Part shown: positions 33,625 through 43,156 of the stretch, piece by piece
How the letters are laid out: each line of letters starts with the position of its first letter
Position numbering within the stretch: the stretch's first letter is position 1
Assembly (NCBI RefSeq): GCF_014646075.1
Contig: NZ_BMMT01000010.1
Span: forward strand, 124,001-188,000
Direction of reading: 5' to 3'
Source: Saccharopolyspora thermophila
GTDB taxonomy: Bacteria > Actinomycetota > Actinomycetes > Mycobacteriales > Pseudonocardiaceae
Length of the DNA stretch: 64,000 nt
Translations under genes and position numbers: made by a program
Notes under the pieces: model-generated
The model's input: the letters and a program-made list of their open reading frames with translations, nothing else
The model's database searches: none
What the model was told of the DNA's origin: nothing

Positions 33625-35170
33625 CATCGACCGCCGCGCCGTCCGCCACCGCGCCCCGGACGGGGTGGCGGATGCCCGGGCACTGGGGCGGCGGCCCCAC
33701 GTGGTCGTGGTCGGCGGCGGTATCGCCGGGCTGTGCGCGGCCACCGGTCTGGCTGAACGCGGTGTCGGCGTGCGGGTCGTCGAGCGCGACAACCAGCTGG
33801 GTGGGCGGGTCGCGGGGTGGATCGAACGGCTGCCCGACGGCACCAGCGTGGCCATGAGCCGCGGCTTCCACGCCTTCTTCCGGCAGTACTACAACCTGCG
33901 CGCACTGCTGCGGCGCGGCGACCCGCAGCTGGAGCGCCTCGTCGCCCTGGACGACTACCCGCTGGTCGACGCCACAGGCAGGCGGGACACCTTCCGCGGC
34001 CTGCCCCGCACCCCGCCGTGGAACGCACTGCTGTTCGCCCTGCGCAGCCCCACGTTCCGGCTCGCCGACCTGCTGCGGCTGGATCCGCGTGCCGCCGCGC
34101 CGCTGGCCGCGGTGTCGGTGCCCGGCATCTACCACCGGCTCGACCACGTCGCGGTCGACACGTTCCTGGAGCGGATCCGCTTCCCCGACGCCGCGCGGCA
34201 CCTCGCGCTGGAGGTGTTCTCCCGCAGCTTCTTCGCCCCGCCGGAGCAGATGTCTGCCGCCGAGCTCGCCACCATGTTTCACATCTACTTCCTCGGGTCC
34301 GATGAGGGACTGCTGTTCGACGTCCCCGACGCCGGGTTCGACCGCAGTCTGTGGGCACCGCTGCGGGAGTACCTCACCGCGCTCGACGTCGGAGTCCACC
34401 TCGGCACCACCGCGCGTGGCGTCGAACCCACCGGTGACCGGTTCCGGGTTGTGCTCGACAGCGGGCGGGTCCTCGACGCCGACGGCGTCGTGCTGGCTGT
34501 GGACGTGGCAGGGCTGCGCCGGCTCGTGCACGACTCGCCCGGGCTCGCCGCCCCCGCCGGGTGGGCCGAGTCGGTGCGCGGGCTGCGCACCGCGCCACCG
34601 TTTCTGGTCCAGCGGCTCTGGCTCGACCGGGCTGTCGCCGCGCACCGCCCGGCGTTCCTGGCGGCGGGTGGACTGCCGCCGCTGGACAACATCAGCGTGC
34701 TGGACCGCTACGACCGCGACGCCCAGGACTGGGCCGCCCGGCGCGGGGGCTCGGTCGTCGAACTGCACGCCTACGCCCTCCCCACGGAGGGAACCGCGGA
34801 GCACATCGGTCGGCTGCGCCGGCACCTCATCGCCAGGCTGCAGCAGCTCTACCCGGAGACCCGGAAGGCGGGCGTCGTGGCGGAATCGGTGCAGTGGCGC
34901 GCGGACTGCCCGCTGTTCGGTATCGGCGACTTCCGCCGCCGCCCCCGGGTGCGCACCCCGCACCCGGGGCTCGTGCTCGCCGGGGACGGAGTCCGGATCG
35001 ACGTGCCGGTGGCGCTGATGGAACGCGCCGCGACCACGGGGTGGCACGCGGCCAACTGTCTGCTCGCCCGGTTCGGCGTGCGGGGGCACGAGCTCGTGTC
35101 GGTGCCGACCAGGGGCCGTCTGGCGCCGCTGCGCCGACTCGCGCAGCGGGGAAGGGAGGACATGCGGTGA
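33614..35170 (+). CDS. FAD-dependent carotenoid desaturase/methyltransferase-like protein (CrtU-type)
   Basis: A 518-residue flavoprotein of the phytoene-desaturase-like superfamily. The FAD motif is HVVVVGGGIAGLCAATGL with VERDNQLGGRVAG, and the closing motif is HPGLVLAGDGVRIDVPVALM. The position beside lycopene cyclase and the substrate region (MSRGFHAFFRQYYNLRALL) match actinobacterial isorenieratene-synthase-type CrtU proteins, which turn beta-rings into aromatic rings by desaturation and methyl migration. It follows lycopene cyclases, so aromatic carotenoids such as isorenieratene are the likely product. It is not a CrtI replacement as far as I can tell. Confidence 0.75.
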   Translation: MRHDIDRRAVRHRAPDGVADARALGRRPHVVVVGGGIAGLCAATGLAERGVGVRVVERDNQLGGRVAGWIERLPDGTSVAMSRGFHAFFRQYYNLRALLRRGDPQLERLVALDDYPLVDATGRRDTFRGLPRTPPWNALLFALRSPTFRLADLLRLDPRAAAPLAAVSVPGIYHRLDHVAVDTFLERIRFPDAARHLALEVFSRSFFAPPEQMSAAELATMFHIYFLGSDEGLLFDVPDAGFDRSLWAPLREYLTALDVGVHLGTTARGVEPTGDRFRVVLDSGRVLDADGVVLAVDVAGLRRLVHDSPGLAAPAGWAESVRGLRTAPPFLVQRLWLDRAVAAHRPAFLAAGGLPPLDNISVLDRYDRDAQDWAARRGGSVVELHAYALPTEGTAEHIGRLRRHLIARLQQLYPETRKAGVVAESVQWRADCPLFGIGDFRRRPRVRTPHPGLVLAGDGVRIDVPVALMERAATTGWHAANCLLARFGVRGHELVSVPTRGRLAPLRRLAQRGREDMR

Positions 35171-36177
35171 GCAGGTTGTCAGGTCTGCTGCGCAGGTGGC
35201 CGGCGAACTGGCCGCTGCAGCCGGTGCCGCGGACGCGGTGGGAGCACCAGGAACCGACCTACCCGGACGCCGACCCCCAGGTGATCGCCGCGGCGCTCAA
35301 ACGCGCGGAGGCACGAGCCGCCGGGAACTGGTACGTCTTCGCCGCGAGCCGCAGCGTGCGCGCCGACCGGCCGCTCGGTTTCCGGGTCGCCGGGGTGGAA
35401 CTGGTGGCCTGGCGCGACGCCGCGGGCCGCCTGGTCGTCGGTCCCGGCGCGTGCCCGCACCTCGGCGCCCCGCTGGCACGGGCCGCGGTCGATGGCGGGG
35501 ATCTCGTGTGCCGGTGGCACGGGCTCCGCATCGGCGTGGGCGGCTGCTCCGGGTGGCGCGCGGTGCCCAGCCATGATGACGGCGTGCTCGCGTGGGTCCG
35601 GCTGGACGCCGTCGGCGGCGAGGAGCCGCTGCCAGAGCCGGTCGTCCCCACCCGGCCACCGGCGGAGTCCGCCGTGGATGCGGTGGCCTCGCTGGTGGGC
35701 GTGTGCGAACCGGCCGACGTCGTCGCCAACCGTCTGGACCCGTGGCACGGCGCGTGGTTCCACCCCTACTCCTTCACCCGGCTGCGGGTGCTCGGCGCGC
35801 CGGGCAAGGTCGACGTACCGCCCGACGACGACCGGTTCACGGTCGCGGTGACGTTCCGCGTCGGCGGGCGCCTCGGCGTCCCGGTCCACGCCGAGTTCAC
35901 CGCCCCCGAGCCGCGGACCGTGGTGATGCGGATCGTCTCCGGTGAAGGTGTCGGCAGCGTCGTCGAAACGCACGCCACCCCACTCGGCACCGGCCGGGAC
36001 GGACGTCCGAGGACAGCGGTGGTGGAGGCCGTGGTCGCGGACTCCACCAGGCCGGGCTTCGCCGTGGCACGGGCCTTCGCACCGTTGTTGCGTCCGGTCA
36101 TGGCGCGCGCCGCAGCCCGGCTGTGGCGCGACGACCTGGCCTACGCCGAGCGCCGCTACGCGCTACGAACCTCCTGA
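35167..36177 (+). CDS. Rieske [2Fe-2S] protein (DUF5914-like) in the carotenoid operon
   Basis: A 336-residue protein with a Rieske cluster at about residues 97-118: CPHLGAPL and CRWHGLRI supply two Cys and two His. C-terminal to it is an oxygenase-like region without an obvious mononuclear iron triad, although NRLDPWHGAWFHPYSF contains His/Asp residues that could bind iron. DUF5914-type genes recur beside CrtU in actinobacteria, so it may supply electrons to, or hydroxylate, aromatic carotenoids. GTGA coupling to the preceding gene. Confidence 0.78.
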   Translation: MSRLSGLLRRWPANWPLQPVPRTRWEHQEPTYPDADPQVIAAALKRAEARAAGNWYVFAASRSVRADRPLGFRVAGVELVAWRDAAGRLVVGPGACPHLGAPLARAAVDGGDLVCRWHGLRIGVGGCSGWRAVPSHDDGVLAWVRLDAVGGEEPLPEPVVPTRPPAESAVDAVASLVGVCEPADVVANRLDPWHGAWFHPYSFTRLRVLGAPGKVDVPPDDDRFTVAVTFRVGGRLGVPVHAEFTAPEPRTVVMRIVSGEGVGSVVETHATPLGTGRDGRPRTAVVEAVVADSTRPGFAVARAFAPLLRPVMARAAARLWRDDLAYAERRYALRTS

Positions 36178-36369
36178 CGCGGAGCGTTTCCACGTTTGAT
36201 GCTCCAGATGTGTGCTCGTCCGTGAGGCGGGCACCGATGACCGCGCACCCTTCCCATCCCGACCGCGCGACCGCATCGCACCGGCACAACCCGAGTCCTT
36301 CGGCACTTCCGACCACCGCCCCGCACGGCCGACACTGGAAAGACAGTCACCTCCTCAGAGGAAAACGCC

Positions 36370-36597
36370 ATGCGAGCAGAAGTCGGCGAATGGCTCATCG
36401 CCGAGCCCGTCCACCTGGACGGACACCGCCGCAAGGGACAGATCATCGAAGTACACGGCCCGGACGGCGAGCCGCCCTATCTGGTGCGCTGGATCGACGA
36501 CGACCGGGTGACCCTGTTCTTCCCGGGTCCGGACACGCACCTCGAGCGGCATCTGCCGCCGCACCTGAAGGTCACCGAGCACACCGCTTCCCGCTGA
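36370..36597 (+). CDS. DUF1918-domain protein
   Basis: A 75-residue protein matching the small actinobacterial DUF1918 fold: [49 protein letters not shown]. The SH3-like beta structure is of unknown role; relatives are common in dormancy or hypoxia gene sets. The 190 bp upstream hold the promoter and no gene. PEP synthase follows 7 bp later. Confidence 0.85.
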   Translation: MRAEVGEWLIAEPVHLDGHRRKGQIIEVHGPDGEPPYLVRWIDDDRVTLFFPGPDTHLERHLPPHLKVTEHTASR

Positions 36598-36604
36598 GGC
36601 CGCG

Positions 36605-38875
36605 ATGTCCTGGACCAAGTGGTTCTCCGAGCTGGGGCTTGCGGATGTGCCCACCGCGGGCGGCAAGGGCGCGAACCTGGGTGAGCTGACCCGGGCGGGT
36701 CTGCCCGTGCCGCCGGGTTTCGTACTGACCGCCAACGCCTACCGCACCTGCATGGCCGACGGCGGTGCGTGGGTGGAACTGGACCGGGAACTGGCCGAAG
36801 CCGCCCGGGTCGTCGACGCCCCGGACCGGCTCGCCGAAGTCTGCGCGCGGCTGCGGGAGCGGGTGCACCGAGCGGGGATGCGGCCTGCGGTGCGCGCGGA
36901 ACTGCTCGCGGCCTACGCCCAGTTGGACGGCAACCGGAGGGTGGCGGTGCGCTCGTCGGCCACCGCGGAGGACGCGCCGGAGCTCTCCTTCGCCGGGGTC
37001 AACGAGAGCTTCACCAACGTCACCGGCGCCGACGACCTGGTCGCACGGGTGATCGACTGCTGGGCGTCGCTGTTCGGCCCGCGGGCGATCGTCTACCGGG
37101 CGGCGCAGGGCGTGCGCGAGGCACCGGTGATGGCGGTGATCGTGCAGCAGATGGTGGACGCCGATCGCTCCGGCGTCGCCTTCACCACCAACCCGGTTAC
37201 CGGCGCGCGGGACGAGATACTGGTGGAGGCCAGCTACGGGCTCGGCGAATCCGTGGTCAGCGGCGCGGTGGAACCCGACACCTACACCATCCGCAAGACC
37301 AATGCCCAGGTCATCCACGTCGACGTCGGCAGGAAAACGCACAAGATCATCCCAGACACCGGCGGAACGCAGACCCGCGTCGCGGTCGGGCCGGACGAAG
37401 TTGCTCACCGCGTGCTCAGCGACAACGAGCTCGCGGACCTGACGAAACTGCTGGTCCAGGTCGAGCAGCACTACGGCAGCCCGCAGGACGTGGAGTGGGC
37501 GATCGAGAACGACGCCTGGTGGCTCGTGCAGTCCCGCCCGGTCACCGCGCTGGGCCACCGCGCCCGGACGAACGCGGTCCTGGTCTCCGGGTTCGGCGCC
37601 TCGTTCGGCACCGCCTCGGGTGCGGTACGGGTCATGCGGTCCCCCACCGAGGCGGGAGCGTTGCAGCAGGGTGAGGTGCTGGTCGCTCCGATGACCGCGC
37701 CGGACTGGCTGCCGGCGATCCGCAAGGCGACCGCGTTGGTGACCGACAGCGGCGGCATGACCTGCCACGCCGCGATCGTCGCCCGCGAACTCGGCCTGCC
37801 GTGCGTGGTGGGTGCGCACACCGCCACCACGACACTGCGCACCGGCATGCAGGTCACCGTTGACGGCTCGAAAGGCACCGTCGTCGAAGGTATTGCCGTC
37901 GACGAAGAAACCGCCGACACCTCCCGCCGACCGGCGCAGGTTGCCGCCGCCCCGCATTCTGCGGTGGAGCCGTTGGCCACCCGCATCTACGTCAATCTGG
38001 CCATGCCCGACCAGGCCGAGCGGGTGGCTGCCCTGCCCGTCGACGGTGTCGGGCTCCTGCGGGCCGAGTTTGTGCTCACCGACGCGCTTGGCGGCGAGCA
38101 CCCCGGCCGCGTCGTGGCCCGCGACGGCCAGGAAGCGGCGATCACCGCGATCGTGGCGGCGGTGTCCACGATCACCGCCGCGTTCGCACCACGGCCGGTG
38201 ATCTACCGGGCGGCGGACTTCCGCAGCAACGAGTTCCGCCACCTCACCGGCGGCGAGGAGTTCGAACCGGTCGAGGACAATCCGATGATCGGCTACCGCG
38301 GGTGCTACCGCTACGTGCGCGACCCGTCGCTGTTCCGCCTCGAACTCGAAGCCCTCGCCCGCGTCCGGGAGCAGACCCCCAACCTGCACCTGATGATCCC
38401 GTTCGTGCGCACCCGCTGGGAACTCGAGCAGTGCCTGGCCGAAATCGACCGCAGCAGGCTGGGCGACGACCGCGATCTGCACCGCTGGGTCATGGCCGAG
38501 GTCCCCTCGGTGCAGTACTGGCTGCCCGTGTACGCCCGGCTGGGCATCGACGGTGTGTCCATCGGCAGCAACGACCTCACCCAACTCGTCCTCGGCGTCG
38601 ACCGCGACTCCGAGGTGTGCGCACCGCTGTTCGACGAATCCGACCCCGCGGTGCTGGATGTGATCGGCAACATCGTCGGAGCCGCCCGCCGCGCGGGGAT
38701 CACCTCCTCGCTGTGCGGGCAGGCACCCTCCGCCAGCCCGGCCTTCGCCGAACACCTCATCCGGCTGGGCATCACCTCGATCTCGGTCAACCCCGACGCC
38801 GTGCCCGCCGTGCGCCAAGCCGCGGCCACGGCCGAGCGCACGATCCTCCTCGAAGCCGCCCGAACCCGGCTGTGA
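36605..38875 (+). CDS. ppsA: Phosphoenolpyruvate synthase
   Basis: A 756-residue enzyme converting pyruvate and ATP to PEP, AMP and phosphate. The N-terminal ATP-grasp domain starts [16 protein letters not shown] and includes [16 protein letters not shown]. The swivelling domain carries the phospho-His in [21 protein letters not shown]. The C-terminal PEP barrel has IMIPFVRT-like and [18 protein letters not shown] segments with the catalytic Cys in SSLCGQAPS. Length and domain order are standard. Co-transcribed with DUF1918 at the start of the dormancy-type island. Confidence 0.95.
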   Translation: MSWTKWFSELGLADVPTAGGKGANLGELTRAGLPVPPGFVLTANAYRTCMADGGAWVELDRELAEAARVVDAPDRLAEVCARLRERVHRAGMRPAVRAELLAAYAQLDGNRRVAVRSSATAEDAPELSFAGVNESFTNVTGADDLVARVIDCWASLFGPRAIVYRAAQGVREAPVMAVIVQQMVDADRSGVAFTTNPVTGARDEILVEASYGLGESVVSGAVEPDTYTIRKTNAQVIHVDVGRKTHKIIPDTGGTQTRVAVGPDEVAHRVLSDNELADLTKLLVQVEQHYGSPQDVEWAIENDAWWLVQSRPVTALGHRARTNAVLVSGFGASFGTASGAVRVMRSPTEAGALQQGEVLVAPMTAPDWLPAIRKATALVTDSGGMTCHAAIVARELGLPCVVGAHTATTTLRTGMQVTVDGSKGTVVEGIAVDEETADTSRRPAQVAAAPHSAVEPLATRIYVNLAMPDQAERVAALPVDGVGLLRAEFVLTDALGGEHPGRVVARDGQEAAITAIVAAVSTITAAFAPRPVIYRAADFRSNEFRHLTGGEEFEPVEDNPMIGYRGCYRYVRDPSLFRLELEALARVREQTPNLHLMIPFVRTRWELEQCLAEIDRSRLGDDRDLHRWVMAEVPSVQYWLPVYARLGIDGVSIGSNDLTQLVLGVDRDSEVCAPLFDESDPAVLDVIGNIVGAARRAGITSSLCGQAPSASPAFAEHLIRLGITSISVNPDAVPAVRQAAATAERTILLEAARTRL

Positions 38876-38879
38876 CCGA

Positions 38880-39875
38880 TCAGTCCTGCGGGAACAGGGG
38901 TTCGACGACGTCGGACACCGGTCGGCGCGGGGTGAGCGGACCAGGGAACTCGTGCGTCACCGGCCACCCGATGCGGATCGCCAGCTGCGGGAACCCGGTG
39001 CCACCGAGGATTTCCTCCCGAACCTGGTTGCGCGACGCCGCGCCCTCACTGATCTGGCTCAGCGGACAGGTCGCCAAGCCGTGCTCGGTCGCGGTGAGCA
39101 GGACGGCGCTGAGCGCCTCGCCGGCCGCCAGCCAGCTCTCGTAGCTGTCGCCGCGGGTCGACAGCACAGCCAGCACTGCCCCGTCGTCCAGGATCGGCAC
39201 GGGCAGCTCCCCCTCTGCGACCAACGCGAAGTCCCGCTCGGGCATGCCGCGCAGGTGCTCGGCCGGGATGCTGCGCACCGGCACCCCCTCCGGGGAAGCG
39301 TGCCGTCCCGCCCAGGCGGCCAGCTCTTCCCGGTACTCCGGGCGTTGGCGTTGCTCCGACCCCGCATGCTCGATCGCCAGCTCCAGCTCCCGGCGCTCCC
39401 GGTCACCCACGGCGAAGGTGAGCGTGCAGCCCTCCAACCGCGCGACCTCCCGCAGCGGCACAAGGACCGCCCGCGGCACCGGATCGGTCAGGAACGGCCT
39501 CCGGTCGCAGCGGCGCGCAGCCGCGGCAGCCGCCAGCGTCACGACATGTTCGTCCACCTCGTCCAGCCTGGCGAACTCCAGTGACGCCAGGTGGTCCGGC
39601 TGCGCGGGGTTGGGCAGCCGGTGCACCGTGGTCTGCCAGCCTTCGGCGGCGAACGCGATCCGCGCGTGGTTCAGCGCAGCACCGCAACTGATCACCAACT
39701 CCCGTCCGCACGGATCGAGAACCCCGAGCAGGCGGGAGCGGTCGAGGTAGAGATGCACCGTGCGCTCGGCCAGCTTCCACTTCCACGGCTGGCTGTTGTG
39801 CACCGAAGGAGCCCGGCAGGCCAAGGCCAGCGCGGACCTCATCGTCTCCTGCGACGGGACGTTCCTGGCTGCCAT
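38880..39875 (-). CDS. Acg-like nitroreductase-fold FMN protein
   Basis: A 331-residue protein of the Acg family, a double-length nitroreductase fold. The N-terminal CRAPSVHNSQPWKWKL and later RRCDRRPFLTDPVP are typical. The second half has SRGDSYESWLAAGEALSAVLL-like helices and RIGWPV near the end. Mycobacterium tuberculosis Acg (Rv2032) is divergent from hspX; here the gene is likewise divergent from an Hsp20. Acg proteins bind FMN but appear to lack nitroreductase activity, perhaps sequestering flavin. An in-frame GTG at 39881 is an alternative start. It faces ppsA with a 4-bp gap. Confidence 0.88.
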   Translation of the reverse strand: MAARNVPSQETMRSALALACRAPSVHNSQPWKWKLAERTVHLYLDRSRLLGVLDPCGRELVISCGAALNHARIAFAAEGWQTTVHRLPNPAQPDHLASLEFARLDEVDEHVVTLAAAAAARRCDRRPFLTDPVPRAVLVPLREVARLEGCTLTFAVGDRERRELELAIEHAGSEQRQRPEYREELAAWAGRHASPEGVPVRSIPAEHLRGMPERDFALVAEGELPVPILDDGAVLAVLSTRGDSYESWLAAGEALSAVLLTATEHGLATCPLSQISEGAASRNQVREEILGGTGFPQLAIRIGWPVTHEFPGPLTPRRPVSDVVEPLFPQD

Positions 39876-39947
39876 CACCACTCACCCCAGCACGAGCTGG
39901 TTCCTGCACCACGACCCGGGGTACCCGCGATACGTCCGGCGGGAACG

Positions 39948-39961
39948 GGGCCGGTCGGCCC
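39948..39961. promoter_or_regulatory. Dyad between the Acg-like and Hsp20 genes (possible DosR-type box)
   Basis: GGGCCGGTCGGCCC is symmetric except for its two central bases and lies in the 146-bp divergent region. DosR-type response regulators bind GGGAC-N-GTCCC-like dyads; this one is only similar in layout. Treat as tentative. Confidence 0.3.
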
Positions 39962-40021
39962 TGGTCCGCGCCCCTGACCGGACGGATGCTCGAGACGTCC
40001 AGCTTTCCCAGGGAGGAGACC

Positions 40022-40429
40022 ATGACCAGCTTGTTGCCTCGTCCGAGCCTCGGCCTGCCCGACATCCTCGAGATGTTCGAAACCGGATGGCCCTTCGGCG
40101 AACGACACGCGATGCGGGTGGAAACCTACGCCGAGAAGGGCGAATTCGTGGTGCGCTGCGAACTGCCCGGTGTGGACCCCGACAAGGACATCCACATCAA
40201 TGTTGAAGGAAACCAGCTCAAGATCAGCGCCGAACGCAGGCACGAAGAACGCACCGAGCGTCACAGCGAGTTCTACTACGGCACGTTCAGCCGCACCCTC
40301 CTGCTGCCGACCAGCTGCAACACCGACGACATCAAGGCCGAGTACGAGGCCGGCATCCTCACCATCCGCATGCCCCGGCGAGAAGCCGGGATGCACAAGG
40401 AAATCCCGGTGGCCCGCAAAGGGAAATGA
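40022..40429 (+). CDS. Hsp20/alpha-crystallin small heat-shock protein
   Basis: A 135-residue small heat-shock protein. The alpha-crystallin domain runs from about residue 36 (RVETYAEKGEFVVRCELPGV) to about residue 123 (ADYEAGILTIRMP-like end, where the sequence is EYEAGILTIRMP). The C-terminal EIPV is the usual I-x-V anchoring motif. It acts as an ATP-independent chaperone in the cytosol. GGGAGGAG precedes the ATG. It corresponds in family and in divergent arrangement to mycobacterial HspX. Confidence 0.93.
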   Translation: MTSLLPRPSLGLPDILEMFETGWPFGERHAMRVETYAEKGEFVVRCELPGVDPDKDIHINVEGNQLKISAERRHEERTERHSEFYYGTFSRTLLLPTSCNTDDIKAEYEAGILTIRMPRREAGMHKEIPVARKGK

Positions 40430-40603
40430 GCTCAGGCGGGTGGCGGAACCACCCGACGACGGCAGGGAACCCGCGGGTCGCGGATTGTTTTCGGTCATCA
40501 CCGGCACTGCCGGGACCGCGCTCGCGGTGTGGCACCACTCGAGTGGCACGGTTCGGCGTCCCGGATGTGCCGCGAGCACAGCACGAACCGGCATGGAAAC
40601 GCC

Positions 40604-42187
40604 GTGACCACCACGAGGATCGATCCGCGCCGCCACCACGCGGTGCTGTTCGACCTCGACGGTGTGCTCACCGACACCGCGTCGGTGCACGCCGCCGCAT
40701 GGCAGCGCCTGTTCGATCGGTACTTGGCCGACCGTCCGCCGAGCCCGTTGGAGGATCACCGCGCGTTCACCGCCGCCGACTACCGCCAACACGTCGACGG
40801 CAAGCCCCGGGTCGACGGAGTGCTCGACTTCCTCCGGTCCCGCGGTATCCGGCTGCCCCGGGGCGCCAGCAGCGACCCGGCCGGGCGGGAAACCGGCCAC
40901 GGTCTGGGCAGGCTCAAGGACCGCTACTTCCACGACGCCCTGGAAACCGGCGGAGTCGCGGTGTTCGATGACGCTGTCGCGCTGGTGGAGTCGTTGCGCC
41001 GCCACGACATCCACACCGCCGTCATCTCCGGCAGCCGCAACTGCGCCCTGGTGCTCGACAGGGCCGGGATCGCCGACCTGTTCGACGTGCGGGTGGACGG
41101 TGTGCTGGCCGAGGAACTGCACCTGCCCGGCAAACCCGACCCCGCCGTTTTCCTGGAGGCGGCACGTCGGCTCGACACCCCGCCATCGAGGTGCGTCGTC
41201 GTCGAAGACGCCCAGTCCGGGGTGCACGCCGCCAGATCCGGGGGCTTCGCCCTCGTGCTCGGTGTGGCTCGGGCCGGGCCGCCGAGCCGACTGCTCGATG
41301 CCGGAGCCGACACCGTGGTCGCCACGCTCGCTGACGTGGCCGTCGCGAAATCCGACGAACTCCTCCTGTCCGAGGTCCCGGATGCGCTCACGCACTGGGC
41401 GGACATCGCCGACCGGCTGCGGGGACGGCGGCCCGTGTTGCTCCTGGACTTCGAGGGCACCCTCGCCCCGATCCGCCAGGACCCGAGCAGGGTCACGCTG
41501 CCGCTGAGAACCCGCGTGGTTCTGCAGCTGCTCGCCCGGCACTGCCCCGTGGTCATCAGCAGCGGCCGCGACCTGCGGGACCTTCGCCGCCGGGTGCGAG
41601 TCGCCCGGGCCTGGTACGCCGGCAGTCACGGATTCGAACTCCTCGCCCCCGGCGGCGAACCGATCGCACACCACGCTGCCGAGACTGCGCTGCCGGACCT
41701 CGGCGAGGCCGAACGGCTCCTGGCGATCGAGGTCGGATCGGTGCCCGGCGTGCTGGTGGACCGCACGCGGTTCGCCCTCGCCGTGCACTACCGCAACGCC
41801 CGGCCCGCCGAGGTCGACCAGGTGATCTCGGTGGTGCGCCGGATCGGCGATGAGCGGCTGACGCTGCGGGTCGCGTACGGCCGACGTGTGGTGGAGCTGC
41901 TGCCGAACACCTACTGGAACAAGGGCCGGGCACTGCGCTGGCTGATGGACGAAGCGGGACTCACCCACTCCGCTGTCACTCCCGTCTTCGCCGGTGACGA
42001 CCGCACCGACGAAGACGCCTTTCACGAGATCCACGACGACGGCATCGGCATCGTCGTGCTCGGCGGCGAACACGGCGACCGCCTGACCTGGGCCCACTAC
42101 CGCGTCGACGGCCCCCGTTCACTGTGCACACTGCTGACCCACGTCACATCCCTGCTGCGGGGATCGACGACGGGCAGGCCGCCATGA
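40604..42187 (+). CDS. HAD phosphatase fused to trehalose-6-phosphate phosphatase (OtsB1-like)
   Basis: A 527-residue, two-domain protein. Residues 8-250 are a beta-phosphoglucomutase-like HAD domain (VLFDLDGVLTDTASVHAAAW, ISGSRNCALVL, GKPDPAVFLEAA, VVVEDAQSGVHAA). Residues 275-525 are an OtsB-type domain (LLLDFEGTLAPI, ISSGRDLRDLRRRV, GSHGFELLAPGG, KGRALRWLM, FAGDDRTDEDAF). In the OtsB part DFEG replaces DYDG, so the second catalytic Asp of DxD is Glu-shifted and activity is uncertain. M. tuberculosis OtsB1 (Rv2006) has the same two domains plus a GH65 domain that is absent here. The start is uncertain: GTG 40604 or ATG 40565. Confidence 0.82.
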   Translation: MTTTRIDPRRHHAVLFDLDGVLTDTASVHAAAWQRLFDRYLADRPPSPLEDHRAFTAADYRQHVDGKPRVDGVLDFLRSRGIRLPRGASSDPAGRETGHGLGRLKDRYFHDALETGGVAVFDDAVALVESLRRHDIHTAVISGSRNCALVLDRAGIADLFDVRVDGVLAEELHLPGKPDPAVFLEAARRLDTPPSRCVVVEDAQSGVHAARSGGFALVLGVARAGPPSRLLDAGADTVVATLADVAVAKSDELLLSEVPDALTHWADIADRLRGRRPVLLLDFEGTLAPIRQDPSRVTLPLRTRVVLQLLARHCPVVISSGRDLRDLRRRVRVARAWYAGSHGFELLAPGGEPIAHHAAETALPDLGEAERLLAIEVGSVPGVLVDRTRFALAVHYRNARPAEVDQVISVVRRIGDERLTLRVAYGRRVVELLPNTYWNKGRALRWLMDEAGLTHSAVTPVFAGDDRTDEDAFHEIHDDGIGIVVLGGEHGDRLTWAHYRVDGPRSLCTLLTHVTSLLRGSTTGRPP

Positions 42188-42190
42188 ACG

Positions 42191-43075
42191 TCACCGCGCC
42201 ACGATGAGTGGGCACGGGGCGCGGTGCACCAGCTGCTGACTCGTCGATCCCAGTAGCAGGCCGGAGACAGGGCCGCGTCCGCGGGAGCCCACCACCACCA
42301 ACTGCGCGTGCTGGGCGTGGTCGAGCAACGCACGCGCCGGTTTGTTGTGCGCCACGATCCGACGCACCTCGACAGCGGGGTACTCCTCGCCCCAGCCCGC
42401 CAGTTTCTCGGCGAGGACGCGTTCCTCTTCGGCCTGCACCGCCGCCCCGTGGCCATCGCGGTGGAAGCGGTACCAGGCTTCCTCGGTGCCCACGGCGTAC
42501 CAGGCGTGCACGGCCTCCAGCGCGACACCGCGCATCGCGGCCTCCTCGAATGCCGTCCTCAGCACGGTTTCCTCGTCCGGAGAATCGTCCACACCGACGA
42601 CGACCGGGGCGTCGGCGGGGACGGTCCATCGCTGACGCACCACCGCGACCGAGCAGTGGCCGTGCGTGCACAGACCGACCGCGACCGAGCCCACCAGCAG
42701 CCCGGTGAAGCCGCCGAGGCCGCTGCTGCCGACAACGGCGAGTTGCGCGTGCCGCGACTCCTCGACGAGGACCGGGATGGCACCGCCTTGGTGCACGTGG
42801 GTCACGACCTCCACGCCCGGGGACGCGGCGATCGCCTCCTCCTCGGCGCGGTGCAGCCACTGCTGCCCCTGCCGTGCCATGGCCTCGGCATAGCTCTGTG
42901 GCAGCGGCACGGTGGGCAGGTCCGGGATGTACACCAGTGCGAAGACGTCGGCGAAAACCAGGCGGAGCCAGGTGCCACGCCTGCGGGCCTCGACGGCGGC
43001 CCACCGGGCGGCCTCCAGCGCCGCCGAGGATCCGTCGATACCCACGACGACGGGCCTCGTTCCCGCGCCCCGCAC
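42191..43075 (-). CDS. Tandem universal stress protein
   Basis: A 294-residue protein with two USP domains (residues 6-145 and 155-292). Each starts PVVVGIDGSS or PVVVGVDDSP and ends with an ATP-binding loop (VGSSGLGGFTGLLVGSVA and VGSRGRGPVSGLLLGSTS). The GTG start has GGGAGGTGGG upstream. It is the last gene of a minus-strand stress operon and its stop lies 3 bp from the OtsB1-like stop (convergent). USPs with this loop bind ATP and act in hypoxia, starvation and growth arrest. Confidence 0.93.
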   Translation of the reverse strand: MRGAGTRPVVVGIDGSSAALEAARWAAVEARRRGTWLRLVFADVFALVYIPDLPTVPLPQSYAEAMARQGQQWLHRAEEEAIAASPGVEVVTHVHQGGAIPVLVEESRHAQLAVVGSSGLGGFTGLLVGSVAVGLCTHGHCSVAVVRQRWTVPADAPVVVGVDDSPDEETVLRTAFEEAAMRGVALEAVHAWYAVGTEEAWYRFHRDGHGAAVQAEEERVLAEKLAGWGEEYPAVEVRRIVAHNKPARALLDHAQHAQLVVVGSRGRGPVSGLLLGSTSQQLVHRAPCPLIVAR

Positions 43076-43156
43076 GACTCGCCCACCTCCCGGTTCGCCG
43101 ACTGTCGAACCCCGTCACACCTGCGATACCCCGGTCGGCGCCCGCGCCAATCCGCG

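Noticed and set aside
36290-36330. GAGTCCTTCGGCACTT as a DosR box before the DUF1918 gene
   Set aside because: Only a few positions match the GGGAC/GTCCC dyad and symmetry is weak.
36572-38818. A 748-codon open frame on the minus strand opposite ppsA
   Set aside because: Antisense to a clear PEP synthase; no family signature; the frame stays open only because of GC bias.
39875-42097. A 740-codon minus frame opposite Hsp20 and the HAD/OtsB gene
   Set aside because: Shadow frame with no ribosome site or recognisable domain.
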